Shown here one piece after another: positions 52,485-61,076 of a stretch of DNA of 64,000 nt. A model generated the notes under the pieces. It did no database searches and had not been told where the DNA came from. It worked only from the letters and a program-made list of their open reading frames with translations. How positions within the stretch are numbered: the stretch's first letter is position 1; each line of letters begins with the position of its first letter. Source of the DNA: Aliamphritea hakodatensis (GTDB taxonomy: Bacteria > Pseudomonadota > Gammaproteobacteria > Pseudomonadales > Balneatricaceae); the NCBI RefSeq assembly GCF_024347195.1, contig NZ_AP025281.1, positions 2,728,001 to 2,792,000 on the forward strand, read 5' to 3'. The translations under genes and the position numbers were made by a program.

Positions 52485-53177
52485 GCAAAGGAATTCCGGC
52501 CATGCCTGCCTGAGCCATAGATACTGATATCTGAGGGTCAGTTTTAACCACCCATGGGACGCATACTTACGCGCACTGGTGGGCAACGCAACCCCGGTTG
52601 AACACAACGGGATTCCGGTCTGACGAGCGTACCAGACCAGTAAATGATCTTCCCCGTAAGCGACGTCCTCGGGATACCCCCCAAGAAGCCTGAAGAGCCG
52701 GGCTGACAAACAGAACGCCTGATCACCGAATGGCACGCGCAGCAGATCAGACCGCACGTTAGCCCCCCACTGATTCAATACCATCAGCCCGGCACCGTCA
52801 TTCTGAAATGCCAGCGGGAAATAATGAAGCGTATCGCTACGTTGAATAACCCGCTCACTCAGACGCAGGCAATGCAAAGGTTTAATCTTTGAATCCAGAT
52901 GTAAAAACCAGATAAAACACCCGGTTGCCACGGCAGCCCCGGCATTCATCTGCTTTGCCCGGCCAGCTTCGGCGTAACGCACTGTGAGCCCAGATTCAGG
53001 TGGCAACTGTTTTTCTAAGTGCCGGGAAGCCTCGCAAAACACCAGAATAATCTCCCAGCGCTGCACTAACAGCCCCAGTCCTGGCGTATCATTAAAAGCA
53101 CGCAGCAGATTCAACGGCAGATCACCCAGCGTTTTTTCCGCCGGCCCCACAGGAATCACAACCGACAGGCTAGACAC
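52461..53177 (-). CDS. Glycosyltransferase of the TIGR04283 type (radical-SAM-associated transferase 2)
   Basis: The 238-residue GT2-like protein opens LSVVIPVGPAEKTLGDLP and has GRAKQMNAGAAVATGCFIWFLHLDS, the segment typical of the TIGR04283 family. The usual final LHADT is LHLDS here; the DxD-like metal site may be altered. The rest, with FGDQAFCLSARLFRLLGGYPEDVAYGEDHLLVWYARQTG, holds the acceptor part. Family members are linked by name to arsenosugar or selenium-related clusters. It starts with GTG and follows the radical SAM gene after 23 bases. Confidence 0.85.
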   Translation of the reverse strand: MSSLSVVIPVGPAEKTLGDLPLNLLRAFNDTPGLGLLVQRWEIILVFCEASRHLEKQLPPESGLTVRYAEAGRAKQMNAGAAVATGCFIWFLHLDSKIKPLHCLRLSERVIQRSDTLHYFPLAFQNDGAGLMVLNQWGANVRSDLLRVPFGDQAFCLSARLFRLLGGYPEDVAYGEDHLLVWYARQTGIPLCSTGVALPTSARKYASHGWLKLTLRYQYLWLRQAWPEFLCLLRRRFL

Positions 53178-53200
53178 CGGCCACCACCAGCCAGTTAAGG

Positions 53201-54112
53201 TCAGGTTTCACTGCAGGAAGAACCGTACTTAAAACAACTGAAACACCGCTGATGCCGCATACTTATCTTCTGCTCGAGGGCGGCAGCAAGGTCATCTCCC
53301 AGATCATACTCCGCATCATCATCCACCAGCGTACAGGCGTATACACGCATGCGGCCTTTCTGCTTAACCAGCATTTTACTGAATGCACACATAAAACTGC
53401 GCCGTGAATCTTCCGTATGGTACTGCGTCATACAATTAGTGGTGATATCAGGCCCGTGCCCCATGCTGCCCGGCGGCAAAAAATCAGGAAAGGCAACAAA
53501 CTTGATATCGTCTGGCAGCCCATAATCGCTTAAAACCGCCCGGTAAGCCTGCTCCACCGCCGCAGTATCTTCACCGTCGGCCATATGCCGGGCCAGCGAC
53601 ACACCGAAACCATGGTCATGAAGCATTTTCATGCCCGTGAGCGCACTGGCAAACATACCTTCACCGCGGCCCTGATCGTGTATTTCCTCATCCGGGGAAT
53701 CAATGCTTACCCGAAAACTGACCGGGTATTTGGCGTCATGCAACACATCCAGCTGCTCAATGCGCTTCTGTAATGCATCAGTGCCGTTTGTCAGCACCAG
53801 ACACGGCGCATGCTCAGCGGCAGCCTGAAGTATCCTGACCAGATCTTTGGCCAGGAACGGTTCGCCGCCGGTAAACGAAAACTGCTGTACGCCCATGACT
53901 ACCGCCTGACGGATATACGGCTCAGCATCCACCAATTTAATCAGCTCAAGCCGCTTATCACCGGGCCCGGAACCTTCCAGACAAAAATCACAGCTTAAAT
54001 TGCAGGCTGTGCCCGTATGAAACCAGAGCTCTTTCAGCTCATGCGGTGCAATATAACCCCGTGCGGTACCGTCCTCAGTCTGATACCAGCTACGACTGCG
54101 AATTACTTCCAT
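53201..54112 (-). CDS. Radical SAM protein with C-terminal cysteine-rich (SPASM-like) region
   Basis: The 303-residue enzyme has the radical SAM motif CxxxCxxC as Cys37, Cys41 and Cys44 (ACNLSCDFC), then SFTGGEPFLAKDL (the GGE motif) and a partial TIM barrel. The C-terminal third carries more cysteines (SFMCAF, VYACT and CFSCFKYGSSC) that could hold an auxiliary iron-sulfur cluster, as in SPASM or twitch enzymes. The substrate is unknown; it does not look like ArsS, whose motif and length differ. A gaggag site lies before the ATG. It overlaps the preceding transferase gene by 10 bases, and a second transferase follows, so the three form an operon. Confidence 0.88.
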   Translation of the reverse strand: MEVIRSRSWYQTEDGTARGYIAPHELKELWFHTGTACNLSCDFCLEGSGPGDKRLELIKLVDAEPYIRQAVVMGVQQFSFTGGEPFLAKDLVRILQAAAEHAPCLVLTNGTDALQKRIEQLDVLHDAKYPVSFRVSIDSPDEEIHDQGRGEGMFASALTGMKMLHDHGFGVSLARHMADGEDTAAVEQAYRAVLSDYGLPDDIKFVAFPDFLPPGSMGHGPDITTNCMTQYHTEDSRRSFMCAFSKMLVKQKGRMRVYACTLVDDDAEYDLGDDLAAALEQKISMRHQRCFSCFKYGSSCSET

Positions 54113-54786
54113 CCGTCATGCTCCTCCAGCAATTGACCGGTTATCCGCAACAGCGTTTGGCGCGCCGGCCGCGGATCATCTCGTAAAGTTTTCTGTAAGC
54201 GCTGCAGATCACTCAGCTGATCAACATCATAACAGACCGGGGTGCACCCCACTGATAAGCCTGCAGATTCTGACTGACGCTTTAACGCCATTCCTAACTG
54301 ATCAGTACTCCAGGGCAAGGTTTCCAGCTCACCCCAGCCAACCGCTGAACCCATTGCCGTCACGCCGCCATCTCCTGCCGGTGTCAGCACCACATCATGA
54401 TCGGACATCAGAACAGCAAGCCGTTCGTACACTTCCTGATTATGCTCCGGCGCATCACTGCCGATATAAACAATCCTGTGATGCCCTTCATCACGCAGCT
54501 GAGCATCTACCGCAAGAATACGCTCACCCAGATTACCTTCAGACTGCGGCACAACTTTATAGTTTCCTCCGGCCTGCCCTGCGGCCCATTCAGCATCAGA
54601 TTCACTGGCAGGTGATAATACAACCGTGCCAGGCCACTGAGCCGCATCTTCCAGCACGCAATCCAGCAAGGCTTCAGCCACCTGAAATGCAGCAGTCCGG
54701 CCAACACTGGCCGCCAGACGTTGCTTCCCCTGACCAGGTGCCGGACGCTTACAAAAAATGACTAAGCTAATATCCTTTGCGAACAA
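54103..54786 (-). CDS. DUF2064/TIGR04282-type nucleotidyl- or glycosyltransferase (radical-SAM-associated transferase 1)
   Basis: The 227-residue protein has the typical opening LVIFCKRPAPGQGKQRLA with PAPGQ-KxR, and a central IVYIGSDAPEHNQEVYERL, followed by DVVLTPAGDGGVTAMG, matching the DUF2064 (GT-A-like) family. The start is set at TTG, six bases after ggag. A GTG six codons upstream lies inside the terminator of cysS and has no ribosome site. It is the first gene of a three-gene row with a radical SAM enzyme and a TIGR04283 transferase. Confidence 0.87.
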   Translation of the reverse strand: MFAKDISLVIFCKRPAPGQGKQRLAASVGRTAAFQVAEALLDCVLEDAAQWPGTVVLSPASESDAEWAAGQAGGNYKVVPQSEGNLGERILAVDAQLRDEGHHRIVYIGSDAPEHNQEVYERLAVLMSDHDVVLTPAGDGGVTAMGSAVGWGELETLPWSTDQLGMALKRQSESAGLSVGCTPVCYDVDQLSDLQRLQKTLRDDPRPARQTLLRITGQLLEEHDGWK

Positions 54787-54804
54787 GCGATACTCCAGAT
54801 ACAC

Positions 54805-54836
54805 AAAAGGCAGAGGGTTAGCTCTGCCTTTTTAAG
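54805..54836 (-). terminator. Terminator of cysS
   Basis: On the minus strand aaaaggcagag and ctctgcctttt pair around a 6-base loop shortly after the cysS stop. The hairpin abuts the start of the next gene row. Confidence 0.8.
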
Positions 54837-54850
54837 ATTACAGGGTTAAT

Positions 54851-56236
54851 TTAACCTTCCCGGTACCAACTGGTACCTTCACGGGAGTCTTTAAGAATAA
54901 CCCCCTGGGAGGCCAGTTCGTCACGAATCCGGTCAGATTCAGCATAATCCTTATCGGCCTTGGCATCAGCACGCTGCTGAATCATCGCTTCAATCGCATC
55001 GTTACTCAGCCCACCTTCTTTTGCCTCTCCCTGCAGGAAGTCAGCCGGACGCTGCTGCAGCAGACCCAGAACACCGCCTAATTGCTTCAGCTGAGCGGCC
55101 AGAGCGGCGGCTTTATCCGCATTTTCACGCTTGGCAGTGTTCAGCTCATTGACCAGTTCAAACATCACTGCGAATGCCTGCGGGGTATTAAAGTCATCAT
55201 CCATGGCAGCATCAAAACGCTGTTGGTAATCGTTTTCCTGTGCCGGCTCACCTGCGTCAACATCATTCAGCGCCTGATAGAAACGGTCCAGCTTACTGCG
55301 CGCTTCCTTCAGACTTTCTTCTGAATAATCAATATAGCTGCGGTAGTGTACGGAAGACAGGAACATCCGCACCACTTCAGCATCATACTTTTCCAGTACG
55401 TCACGGATGGTGAAGAAGTTACCCAGAGACTTAGACATTTTCTCTGAATTGACCCGCACAGCGCCGGCGTGCATCCAGGTATTAACGTATTTCACGCCAT
55501 TTGCGGCTTCCGACTGGGCAATTTCATTCTCGTGGTGTGGGAAGGGTAAATCCGGACCACCACCGTGAATATCAAAGGTGTCACCCAGGCAGCATTTAGA
55601 CATTGCTGAACACTCGATATGCCAGCCGGGACGGCCTGCACCCCACGGGGATTCCCAGCTAACCTCACCTTCCTTCGCACCTTTCCAGAGCACAAAGTCC
55701 AGCGGGCTTTCTTTCGCATCGTTCACTTCAATACGGGCACCGGCGCGCAGCTCATCAACATTTTTGTTGGTCAGTTGGCCGTAGGTGGCAAATTTTTCGA
55801 CCCGGTAATACACATCACCGTTATCACAGGCATAAGCAAAACCTTTGTCGATCAGCGTCCGGATCAGCTCCTGAATGCTGTCGATGTGTGCCGTTGCCTT
55901 AGGTTCCTGAGAAGGACGCAGCACATTCAGCTTGGCTTCGTCTTCATGCATCGCCGCAATCATGCGCTCAGAGAGATCGATGGCCGGTTCGCCATTTTCC
56001 GCCGCCCGGTTGATGATCTTGTCATCAACATCTGTAATGTTGCGCACGTATTCTACTTCCCAGCCACGGGACCGCAGGTAACGGGTAATCAAATCAAATG
56101 ACACCATCACCCGGGCGTGACCGATGTGACAGTAGTCATACACTGTCATTCCACAGACATACATCTTGATCTTGCCTGCTTCTATCGGTTGAAAAGGCGC
56201 TTTCTCTTTCGTCAGGGTGTTATAGATTTGTAGCAT
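54851..56236 (-). CDS. cysS: Cysteinyl-tRNA synthetase
   Basis: CysS charges tRNA-Cys. The 461-residue class I enzyme has KMYVCGMTVYDYCHIGHAR, combining a zinc cysteine with the HIGH motif; further zinc ligands are in WHIECSAM and FPHHENE, and the KMSKS loop reads SEKMSKSLGN. All catalytic parts are present and the length is normal. It is transcribed alone, with its own terminator. Confidence 0.97.
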   Translation of the reverse strand: MLQIYNTLTKEKAPFQPIEAGKIKMYVCGMTVYDYCHIGHARVMVSFDLITRYLRSRGWEVEYVRNITDVDDKIINRAAENGEPAIDLSERMIAAMHEDEAKLNVLRPSQEPKATAHIDSIQELIRTLIDKGFAYACDNGDVYYRVEKFATYGQLTNKNVDELRAGARIEVNDAKESPLDFVLWKGAKEGEVSWESPWGAGRPGWHIECSAMSKCCLGDTFDIHGGGPDLPFPHHENEIAQSEAANGVKYVNTWMHAGAVRVNSEKMSKSLGNFFTIRDVLEKYDAEVVRMFLSSVHYRSYIDYSEESLKEARSKLDRFYQALNDVDAGEPAQENDYQQRFDAAMDDDFNTPQAFAVMFELVNELNTAKRENADKAAALAAQLKQLGGVLGLLQQRPADFLQGEAKEGGLSNDAIEAMIQQRADAKADKDYAESDRIRDELASQGVILKDSREGTSWYREG

Positions 56237-56396
56237 TTGATTTCGCTTATAACTAGACAGTTCGAATTGAGCTGAACATTATAAAGAAAATTAGCCGCCA
56301 TGCACCCGATTAGCCGTATTTCTTTACACGCAGATCAAACACTTGCATCACTCCTGCAGCACAAACTTAACGCGACCCTCAAGCTGAAAGAAGTTC

Positions 56397-56428
56397 AATT
56401 GCAAAACGTTCTCAATTACAAATATAAT
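56397..56428 (+). promoter_or_regulatory. Promoter with overlapping dyad before the four-cysteine protein and ftnA
   Basis: TTGCAA (56399-56404) and TATAAT (56423-56428) are separated by 18 bases. A dyad aattg/caatt (56397-56401 and 56413-56417) with partly symmetric middle overlaps the -35 box and spacer, a place where a repressor would act. It does not match the Fur consensus well. Confidence 0.55.
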
Positions 56429-56469
56429 CCCGGCTTTCGCATATCCCGCTCAGCCAGCAGGTAAGTATC

Positions 56470-56637
56470 TTGTCATCTTCACTTAAGCCAAAAAGCCTTT
56501 GCAAACTCAACAAAGACAACATAGCCAAACACTTTGATGAACTGGCAGCCGTTACCCGCCACAGTGAGTATCTGTGCCAGAAATGTGCCCGCTCAGCCAA
56601 AGCAAAAAAATGGCTCTGCAAGCCAATTGCGATATAA
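56470..56637 (+). CDS. Small four-cysteine (zinc-ribbon-like) protein upstream of ferritin
   Basis: The 55-residue basic protein starts at TTG, eight bases after agcagg. It has cysteines at 11, 36, 39 and 50: LCKL, then YLCQKC and WLCKP. This spacing suggests a metal site of the zinc-ribbon or rubredoxin-knuckle type. From memory, short proteins with the same KPKSLCKLxKxxIAxxFDE and CxKC...KxxLCKP pattern are conserved in marine gammaproteobacteria, which supports coding. No function is known to me. It is 32 bases before ftnA and shares its promoter. A role in iron or metal handling is inferred from place only. Confidence 0.7.
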   Translation: MSSSLKPKSLCKLNKDNIAKHFDELAAVTRHSEYLCQKCARSAKAKKWLCKPIAI

Positions 56638-56669
56638 TCAGTTTTTAATTCTGTATCAAGGACATAACC

Positions 56670-57203
56670 ATGCTCAGCCCATCCATGCTTGAGAAACTTA
56701 ACAGCCAGATCAATCTCGAATTTTACTCATCAAATATGTACCTGCAGATGAGCTCGTGGGCTGAATCCAAAGGCTTTGATGGCTGCGCAGCATTCCTGAT
56801 GATCCATGCTGACGAAGAAATGCAGCACATGAAGCGCCTGTTCACCTATGTTAATGAAACCGGCGCAATGGCAAGAGTTGGCGCGATTGACGCACCGGTT
56901 GAAGAATTTACATCTATCAAAGATCTGTTTGAAAAAGTTTACGAACATGAATGCCTGATCACCCGCAAGATCAACGAACTGGCCCACACCGCATTCAGCA
57001 ACCAGGATTATTCAACCTTTAACTTCCTGCAGTGGTATGTTGCCGAGCAGCACGAAGAAGAAAAGCTGTTCAAAGGTATCCTGGACAAAATTGAAATTAT
57101 CGGTGAAGACGGTAAAGGCCTGTTCTTTATTGATAAAGAAATCGGTCAGATGGCGAACGGTGAAGCCGGCGGCAGCATTCTGGAAGCCGAAGCTCAGGTA
57201 TAA
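56670..57203 (+). CDS. ftnA: Non-heme ferritin FtnA
   Basis: FtnA forms a 24-subunit iron-storage shell. The 177-residue protein has the ferroxidase ligands Glu17, Glu50, His53, Glu94 and Gln127, all at Escherichia coli FtnA numbering. The FFIDKEIGQM C-terminal helix is also present. An aaggac site precedes the ATG. It follows the small four-cysteine protein, and a second TATAAT at 56633-56638 could give ftnA its own promoter. Confidence 0.97.
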   Translation: MLSPSMLEKLNSQINLEFYSSNMYLQMSSWAESKGFDGCAAFLMIHADEEMQHMKRLFTYVNETGAMARVGAIDAPVEEFTSIKDLFEKVYEHECLITRKINELAHTAFSNQDYSTFNFLQWYVAEQHEEEKLFKGILDKIEIIGEDGKGLFFIDKEIGQMANGEAGGSILEAEAQV

Positions 57204-57222
57204 CAGCTTCAACTGCACCATC

Positions 57223-57255
57223 AAAAAAGCCTGTGACAATCACAGGCTTTTTTAT
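57223..57255. terminator. Terminator between ftnA and yciA
   Basis: A stem aaaagcctgtg/cacaggctttt with a 5-base loop has A-runs and T-runs on both sides, so it can end both convergent genes. Confidence 0.92.
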
Positions 57256-57276
57256 TGATGGCTCAGAACCCAGTGC

Positions 57277-57744
57277 TCAGAACTCATGATCCCCTAACAC
57301 ATATTCAGGCAACTCATCCTCTGCCGGCACCGGTACAGGATTGCCATCGTCATCAATAGCAACGAACTTAAAGATCGCCTCGGTCACTTTTTCACGCAGA
57401 CCGATACGGCCACGGCGCACCCAGGCTTCAACGTGAATCTGCATAGACGTACGCCCCACTGACAGCGTCTCGGTATAGACCCCCAGAATGTCCCCTACCT
57501 TCACCGGACGGATAAAGCTCATACTGTCCAGTGCCACGGTGACTACCCGGGTCTGAGCCCGCTGGCCGGCGCAGATACCCGCCGCCATATCCATTTGTGA
57601 CAACACCCAGCCACCGAAGATATCCCCCGCCGGGTTGGTATCATTAGGCATGGCAATGGTCCGTGTCGTGAGACGGCCACGGGTTTTATCTGTTACTGCA
57701 GGATTCTGCTTCTGCGTATTGGTGTTATCTGATTGATTCGACAC
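57277..57744 (-). CDS. yciA: Acyl-CoA thioesterase, YciA-like
   Basis: This single hot-dog-domain enzyme splits acyl-CoA. The 155-residue protein has an unstructured polar N terminus of about 22 residues, then TTRTIAMPNDTNPAGDIFGGWVLSQMD, in which the Asp of GDIFGGW is catalytic. VVTVALDSMSFIRPVKVGD and a C-terminal EAIFKFVAID also match Escherichia coli YciA. It is probably transcribed alone. Confidence 0.92.
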   Translation of the reverse strand: MSNQSDNTNTQKQNPAVTDKTRGRLTTRTIAMPNDTNPAGDIFGGWVLSQMDMAAGICAGQRAQTRVVTVALDSMSFIRPVKVGDILGVYTETLSVGRTSMQIHVEAWVRRGRIGLREKVTEAIFKFVAIDDDGNPVPVPAEDELPEYVLGDHEF

Positions 57745-57824
57745 AGCGACTTCCGAATATAATTAATGATCTAAAACAGATATATTACTATGCCATATCA
57801 GCAACGGACTTGCTGAAGCAATCT

Positions 57825-58565
57825 TTATTCGTTTTCGCTTCGCCGAGCCAGCTCATCGAGAAGCGCCTGATTCTCTGCATTATCTGATTCAAGATTATCC
57901 CAACGGTCAAACATCACCTGCTCTTCAACAGCCAGCCGTTTTCGCCAGCCAACACTTTCAAGCTCGGGCTTCTGATAAAAGAAATCAACGTACCCCAGGC
58001 AAAGATACGCAACAGGGGTAACATGCTCGGGGAGATTCAGCAGCTTTTTCAGCTCATCTTTGTCAAAAATACTTACCCAGCCAGTGCCCACTCCCTCCGC
58101 CCGGGCCGCCAGCATCAGATTCTGTACCGCACATACTGTGCTGTAGAGATCCATCGCTTTATCATGGGTACGGCCCAGCACGACAGGACCGGCTTTTTCC
58201 GAATCACAGGTAATACAGATATTCAGTGGGGACGCCATTATCCCTTCGAGTTTCAGCTGCTGATACAGCCGGGCCTTTTCAGACTCGAACATCTGTGCCG
58301 CTTCTTCATTTGCCCTGGCAAATAACGTCTGCACGCCCCGCTTTACTGCTTCAGAACGGATCAGCATGAAATTCCACGGCTGCATAAACCCCACAGAGGG
58401 CGCATGATGTGCCGCGTCAAGGATCCGCCCCAGCACATCCGCAGGAATCGGATCCGGTTTAAACTGCCCCCGTACATCCCTACGCGTGTATATAGCTTTA
58501 TAAAGACCTTCTAACTGTTGCTCAGTAAAACCGTCATCGGTCTGATGCATCATAGGATCGGTCAA
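57825..58565 (-). CDS. bluB: 5,6-dimethylbenzimidazole synthase BluB
   Basis: BluB breaks down FMNH2 with oxygen to give 5,6-dimethylbenzimidazole, the lower ligand of vitamin B12. The 246-residue nitroreductase-fold protein has AIYTRRDVRGQF, the family segment HAPSVGFMQPWNFMLI and GVGTGWVSIFD. The start used is a TTG six bases after caggag; longer readings run into the glnS terminator. No other cobalamin genes are in view, so it may serve salvage or remodelling, and it matches the presence of B12-dependent metH in the same window. Confidence 0.92.
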   Translation of the reverse strand: MTDPMMHQTDDGFTEQQLEGLYKAIYTRRDVRGQFKPDPIPADVLGRILDAAHHAPSVGFMQPWNFMLIRSEAVKRGVQTLFARANEEAAQMFESEKARLYQQLKLEGIMASPLNICITCDSEKAGPVVLGRTHDKAMDLYSTVCAVQNLMLAARAEGVGTGWVSIFDKDELKKLLNLPEHVTPVAYLCLGYVDFFYQKPELESVGWRKRLAVEEQVMFDRWDNLESDNAENQALLDELARRSENE

Positions 58566-58627
58566 AACGCACTCCTGACTCAAAACAAGATATTCAGCGC
58601 CGGGCAGGTCTGACCAGCGCGGCAGGC

Positions 58628-58656
58628 ATAAAAAAACGGCTAAAAAGCCGTTTTTT
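58628..58656 (-). terminator. Terminator of glnS
   Basis: On the minus strand aaaacggct and agccgtttt pair around a 4-base loop and are followed by a T-run, 13 bases after the glnS stop. Confidence 0.9.
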
Positions 58657-58669
58657 AGCAAAGTCTAGA

Positions 58670-60355
58670 TTACTTCTTCACCCAGCTGTCTTTCAAGCCG
58701 ATGGTCTTATTAAATGTCGGTGTGGTGACATCGTGGTCGTAACGGTCTGCCACAAAGTAGCCCTCACGCTCAAACTGGAAAACCGTTTCCGGCTCAGCAT
58801 TAATCAGATCCGGCTCAGCCCAGCAATTATCCAGTTCCATATAGGAATCAGGATTGATGTCCGCCAGGAAGTCATCATCGTTTGGTTTTTCAACACTGAA
58901 CAGCCGGTCATAAACACGGACTTTAACCTGCTTACCCTGAGTCGCGGATACCCAGTGCATAACACCCCGCGGCTTCATTTCAGCTGGCGGGTTTTCACCC
59001 ACAGTCCCCGGTACCAGTGTCGCTCTGATTTCGGTTACCTCACCGTCCGTATCTTTAATCACTTCTTCTGCTTTAATGACATAGGCGCTGCGCAGGCGCA
59101 TAAAGTCACCCGGTACCAGCTTTTTGAACTTCTTACGGGACAGGGTGCTGTCTTCATTGAAGTCATTCCGGTCGATATAGATTTCGCGGGTGAACGGCAG
59201 GCTGCGGCTACCCATTTCTTTTTGCGGGTGCGCCGGCGCAGTCATCATCTCCACTTCACCTTCCGGGAAGTTGGTAATAACCACTTTCAGCGGGTTAAGG
59301 ACACACATAGCACGGGCAGAGTTTTCATTAAGGTCTTCACGGACAAAGAACTCAAACTGCGCCATATCAACAACACCGTCAGTTTTGGCAACAGCCAGAC
59401 TGTCGCAGAAATTACGCACGGCCTGCGCAGAGTAGCCACGACGACGCATACCGGAGATTGTCGGCATCCGCGGATCATTCCAGCCATTTACCACACCTTC
59501 ATCCACCAGCTGTTTCAGCTTACGCTTACTGGTGACTGTGTAGTTAATATTCAGACGGCCAAACTCGTACTGACGCGGCTTGCTCGGTACGGGCAGATTC
59601 TCAATGAACCATTCATACAATGGACGGTGATCAGCAAATTCCAGGGTACAGATCGAATGCGTGACACCTTCAATAGCATCTTCCTGACCATGCGCAAAAT
59701 CATAGTTCGGATAGATGCACCATTTGTCACCGGTCTGATGGTGCGACTGCTTGCGAATACGGTACAGAATCGGATCCCGCAGATTCATGTTTGAAGAGGT
59801 CATGTCGATCTTGGCACGCAGTACCCGGCTGCCTTCTTCAAACTCACCCTGTTTCATGCGTTCCAACAGATCCAGACTTTCTTCAGCACTGCGTTCACGG
59901 AACGGGCTGTTCTTACCTGGCTTAGTCGCCCAGCCACGGTATTCACTGGCTTCTTCCGGGGACAGGTCACAGACATAAGCATTGCCATTGCGGATCAGGT
60001 GCTGCGCCCAGGCATAGAACTGATCGAAATAATCAGACGCATAACGTACTTCGCCAGCCCACTTAAAGCCTAACCACTGCACATCTTCTTTAATGGCATC
60101 TACGTATTCCTGATCTTCCTTGGAAGGGTTGGTATCGTCGAAACGCAGATTACACTCGCCATTGTATTTTTCAGCCGTGCCGAAATTCAGACAGATAGAT
60201 TTGGCATGACCAATATGCAGATAACCGTTTGGCTCAGGCGGGAAACGCGTAACAACCTTGCCACCGTTCCGACCCTCCTGGATATCCTGTTCAATGATCT
60301 GATGGATAAAGTTCGTCGGCGGTGTATTTGTTGTCGAAGCGTCGTTATTACTCAT
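58670..60355 (-). CDS. glnS: Glutaminyl-tRNA synthetase
   Basis: GlnS charges tRNA-Gln directly. The 561-residue class I enzyme has RFPPEPNGYLHIGHAKSICLNFG with the HIGH motif, the FDDTNPSKE segment, VTSKRKLKQLV in the place of the KMSKS loop, and two beta-barrel anticodon domains at the C terminus. GlnRS is typical of gamma- and some betaproteobacteria. It is divergent from ppiB-lpxH. Confidence 0.97.
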   Translation of the reverse strand: MSNNDASTTNTPPTNFIHQIIEQDIQEGRNGGKVVTRFPPEPNGYLHIGHAKSICLNFGTAEKYNGECNLRFDDTNPSKEDQEYVDAIKEDVQWLGFKWAGEVRYASDYFDQFYAWAQHLIRNGNAYVCDLSPEEASEYRGWATKPGKNSPFRERSAEESLDLLERMKQGEFEEGSRVLRAKIDMTSSNMNLRDPILYRIRKQSHHQTGDKWCIYPNYDFAHGQEDAIEGVTHSICTLEFADHRPLYEWFIENLPVPSKPRQYEFGRLNINYTVTSKRKLKQLVDEGVVNGWNDPRMPTISGMRRRGYSAQAVRNFCDSLAVAKTDGVVDMAQFEFFVREDLNENSARAMCVLNPLKVVITNFPEGEVEMMTAPAHPQKEMGSRSLPFTREIYIDRNDFNEDSTLSRKKFKKLVPGDFMRLRSAYVIKAEEVIKDTDGEVTEIRATLVPGTVGENPPAEMKPRGVMHWVSATQGKQVKVRVYDRLFSVEKPNDDDFLADINPDSYMELDNCWAEPDLINAEPETVFQFEREGYFVADRYDHDVTTPTFNKTIGLKDSWVKK

Positions 60356-60547
60356 AGTACGTCTTTGATTCCGTTATTGTATTCACCTGGCTACAGCCAG
60401 GCACAAAAGTGAGCAGCATTATAAATCAGCCTCAGGTCAACTGCCACATCACTCAGCATTCAGCTGCATTAATTTTCACCTGACGCAGCCCATTGCCTGA
60501 CGTATAATCCCTGCTTTGTTTTATTAGGTTTAAAGGTAATTAAAGCC

Positions 60548-61075
60548 ATGATCGTTCTGCAGACTAACTTCGGGGACATTTCCCTGGAACTGAACCATGA
60601 GAAAGCGCCAAAAACAGCCGCTAACTTTGAAAAATACGTTAAAGAAGGCTTCTACGACGGTGTAATCTTCCACCGTGTTATTGATGGCTTTATGATTCAG
60701 GGCGGCGGTTTCGAACCGGGTATGGTCAGCAAAGAAAACGCTGACAGCATCGAAAACGAAGCTGACAACGGTCTGAGCAACAAAAAATACACAGTTGCTA
60801 TGGCCCGCACAATGGACCCGCACAGCGCATCTGCTCAGTTCTTTATCAACGTTAGCGACAACACCTTCCTGGATCACACCGCTAAAACAATGGAAGGCTG
60901 GGGTTACACAGTATTCGCGGAAGTGGTAGACGGTTTTGATGCGGTAGACAAGATCAAAGCGGTGACCACCACTTTCCGTGCCGGCCACCAGGATGTTCCG
61001 ACTGAAGACGTAATCATCAAGTCGGCATCCATTGCCGACCTGCCGGATCTGGAAGAGATCGACGTCGACGAATAA
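60548..61075 (+). CDS. ppiB: Cytoplasmic-type peptidyl-prolyl isomerase PpiB (cyclophilin)
   Basis: The 175-residue cyclophilin has no signal peptide and therefore matches PpiB rather than PpiA. The active site is visible in FHRVIDGFMIQGG, ASAQFFINV and HTVFGEV-like YTVFAEVVDG, including the catalytic Arg of FHRV. An acidic tail (LEEIDVDE) extends past the normal end. A TATAAT at 60503-60508 lies at promoter distance. lpxH starts one base after its stop, so the pair is co-transcribed, as in Escherichia coli. Confidence 0.95.
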   Translation: MIVLQTNFGDISLELNHEKAPKTAANFEKYVKEGFYDGVIFHRVIDGFMIQGGGFEPGMVSKENADSIENEADNGLSNKKYTVAMARTMDPHSASAQFFINVSDNTFLDHTAKTMEGWGYTVFAEVVDGFDAVDKIKAVTTTFRAGHQDVPTEDVIIKSASIADLPDLEEIDVDE

Positions 61076-61076
61076 C

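Noticed and set aside
56300..56461. 54-codon plus-strand frame upstream of the four-cysteine protein
   Set aside because: It runs through the probable promoter and dyad and has no ribosome site or protein-like pattern.
58733..59794. Open frame of 353 codons on the plus strand opposite glnS
   Set aside because: Antisense shadow of a well-conserved synthetase; composition is not protein-like.
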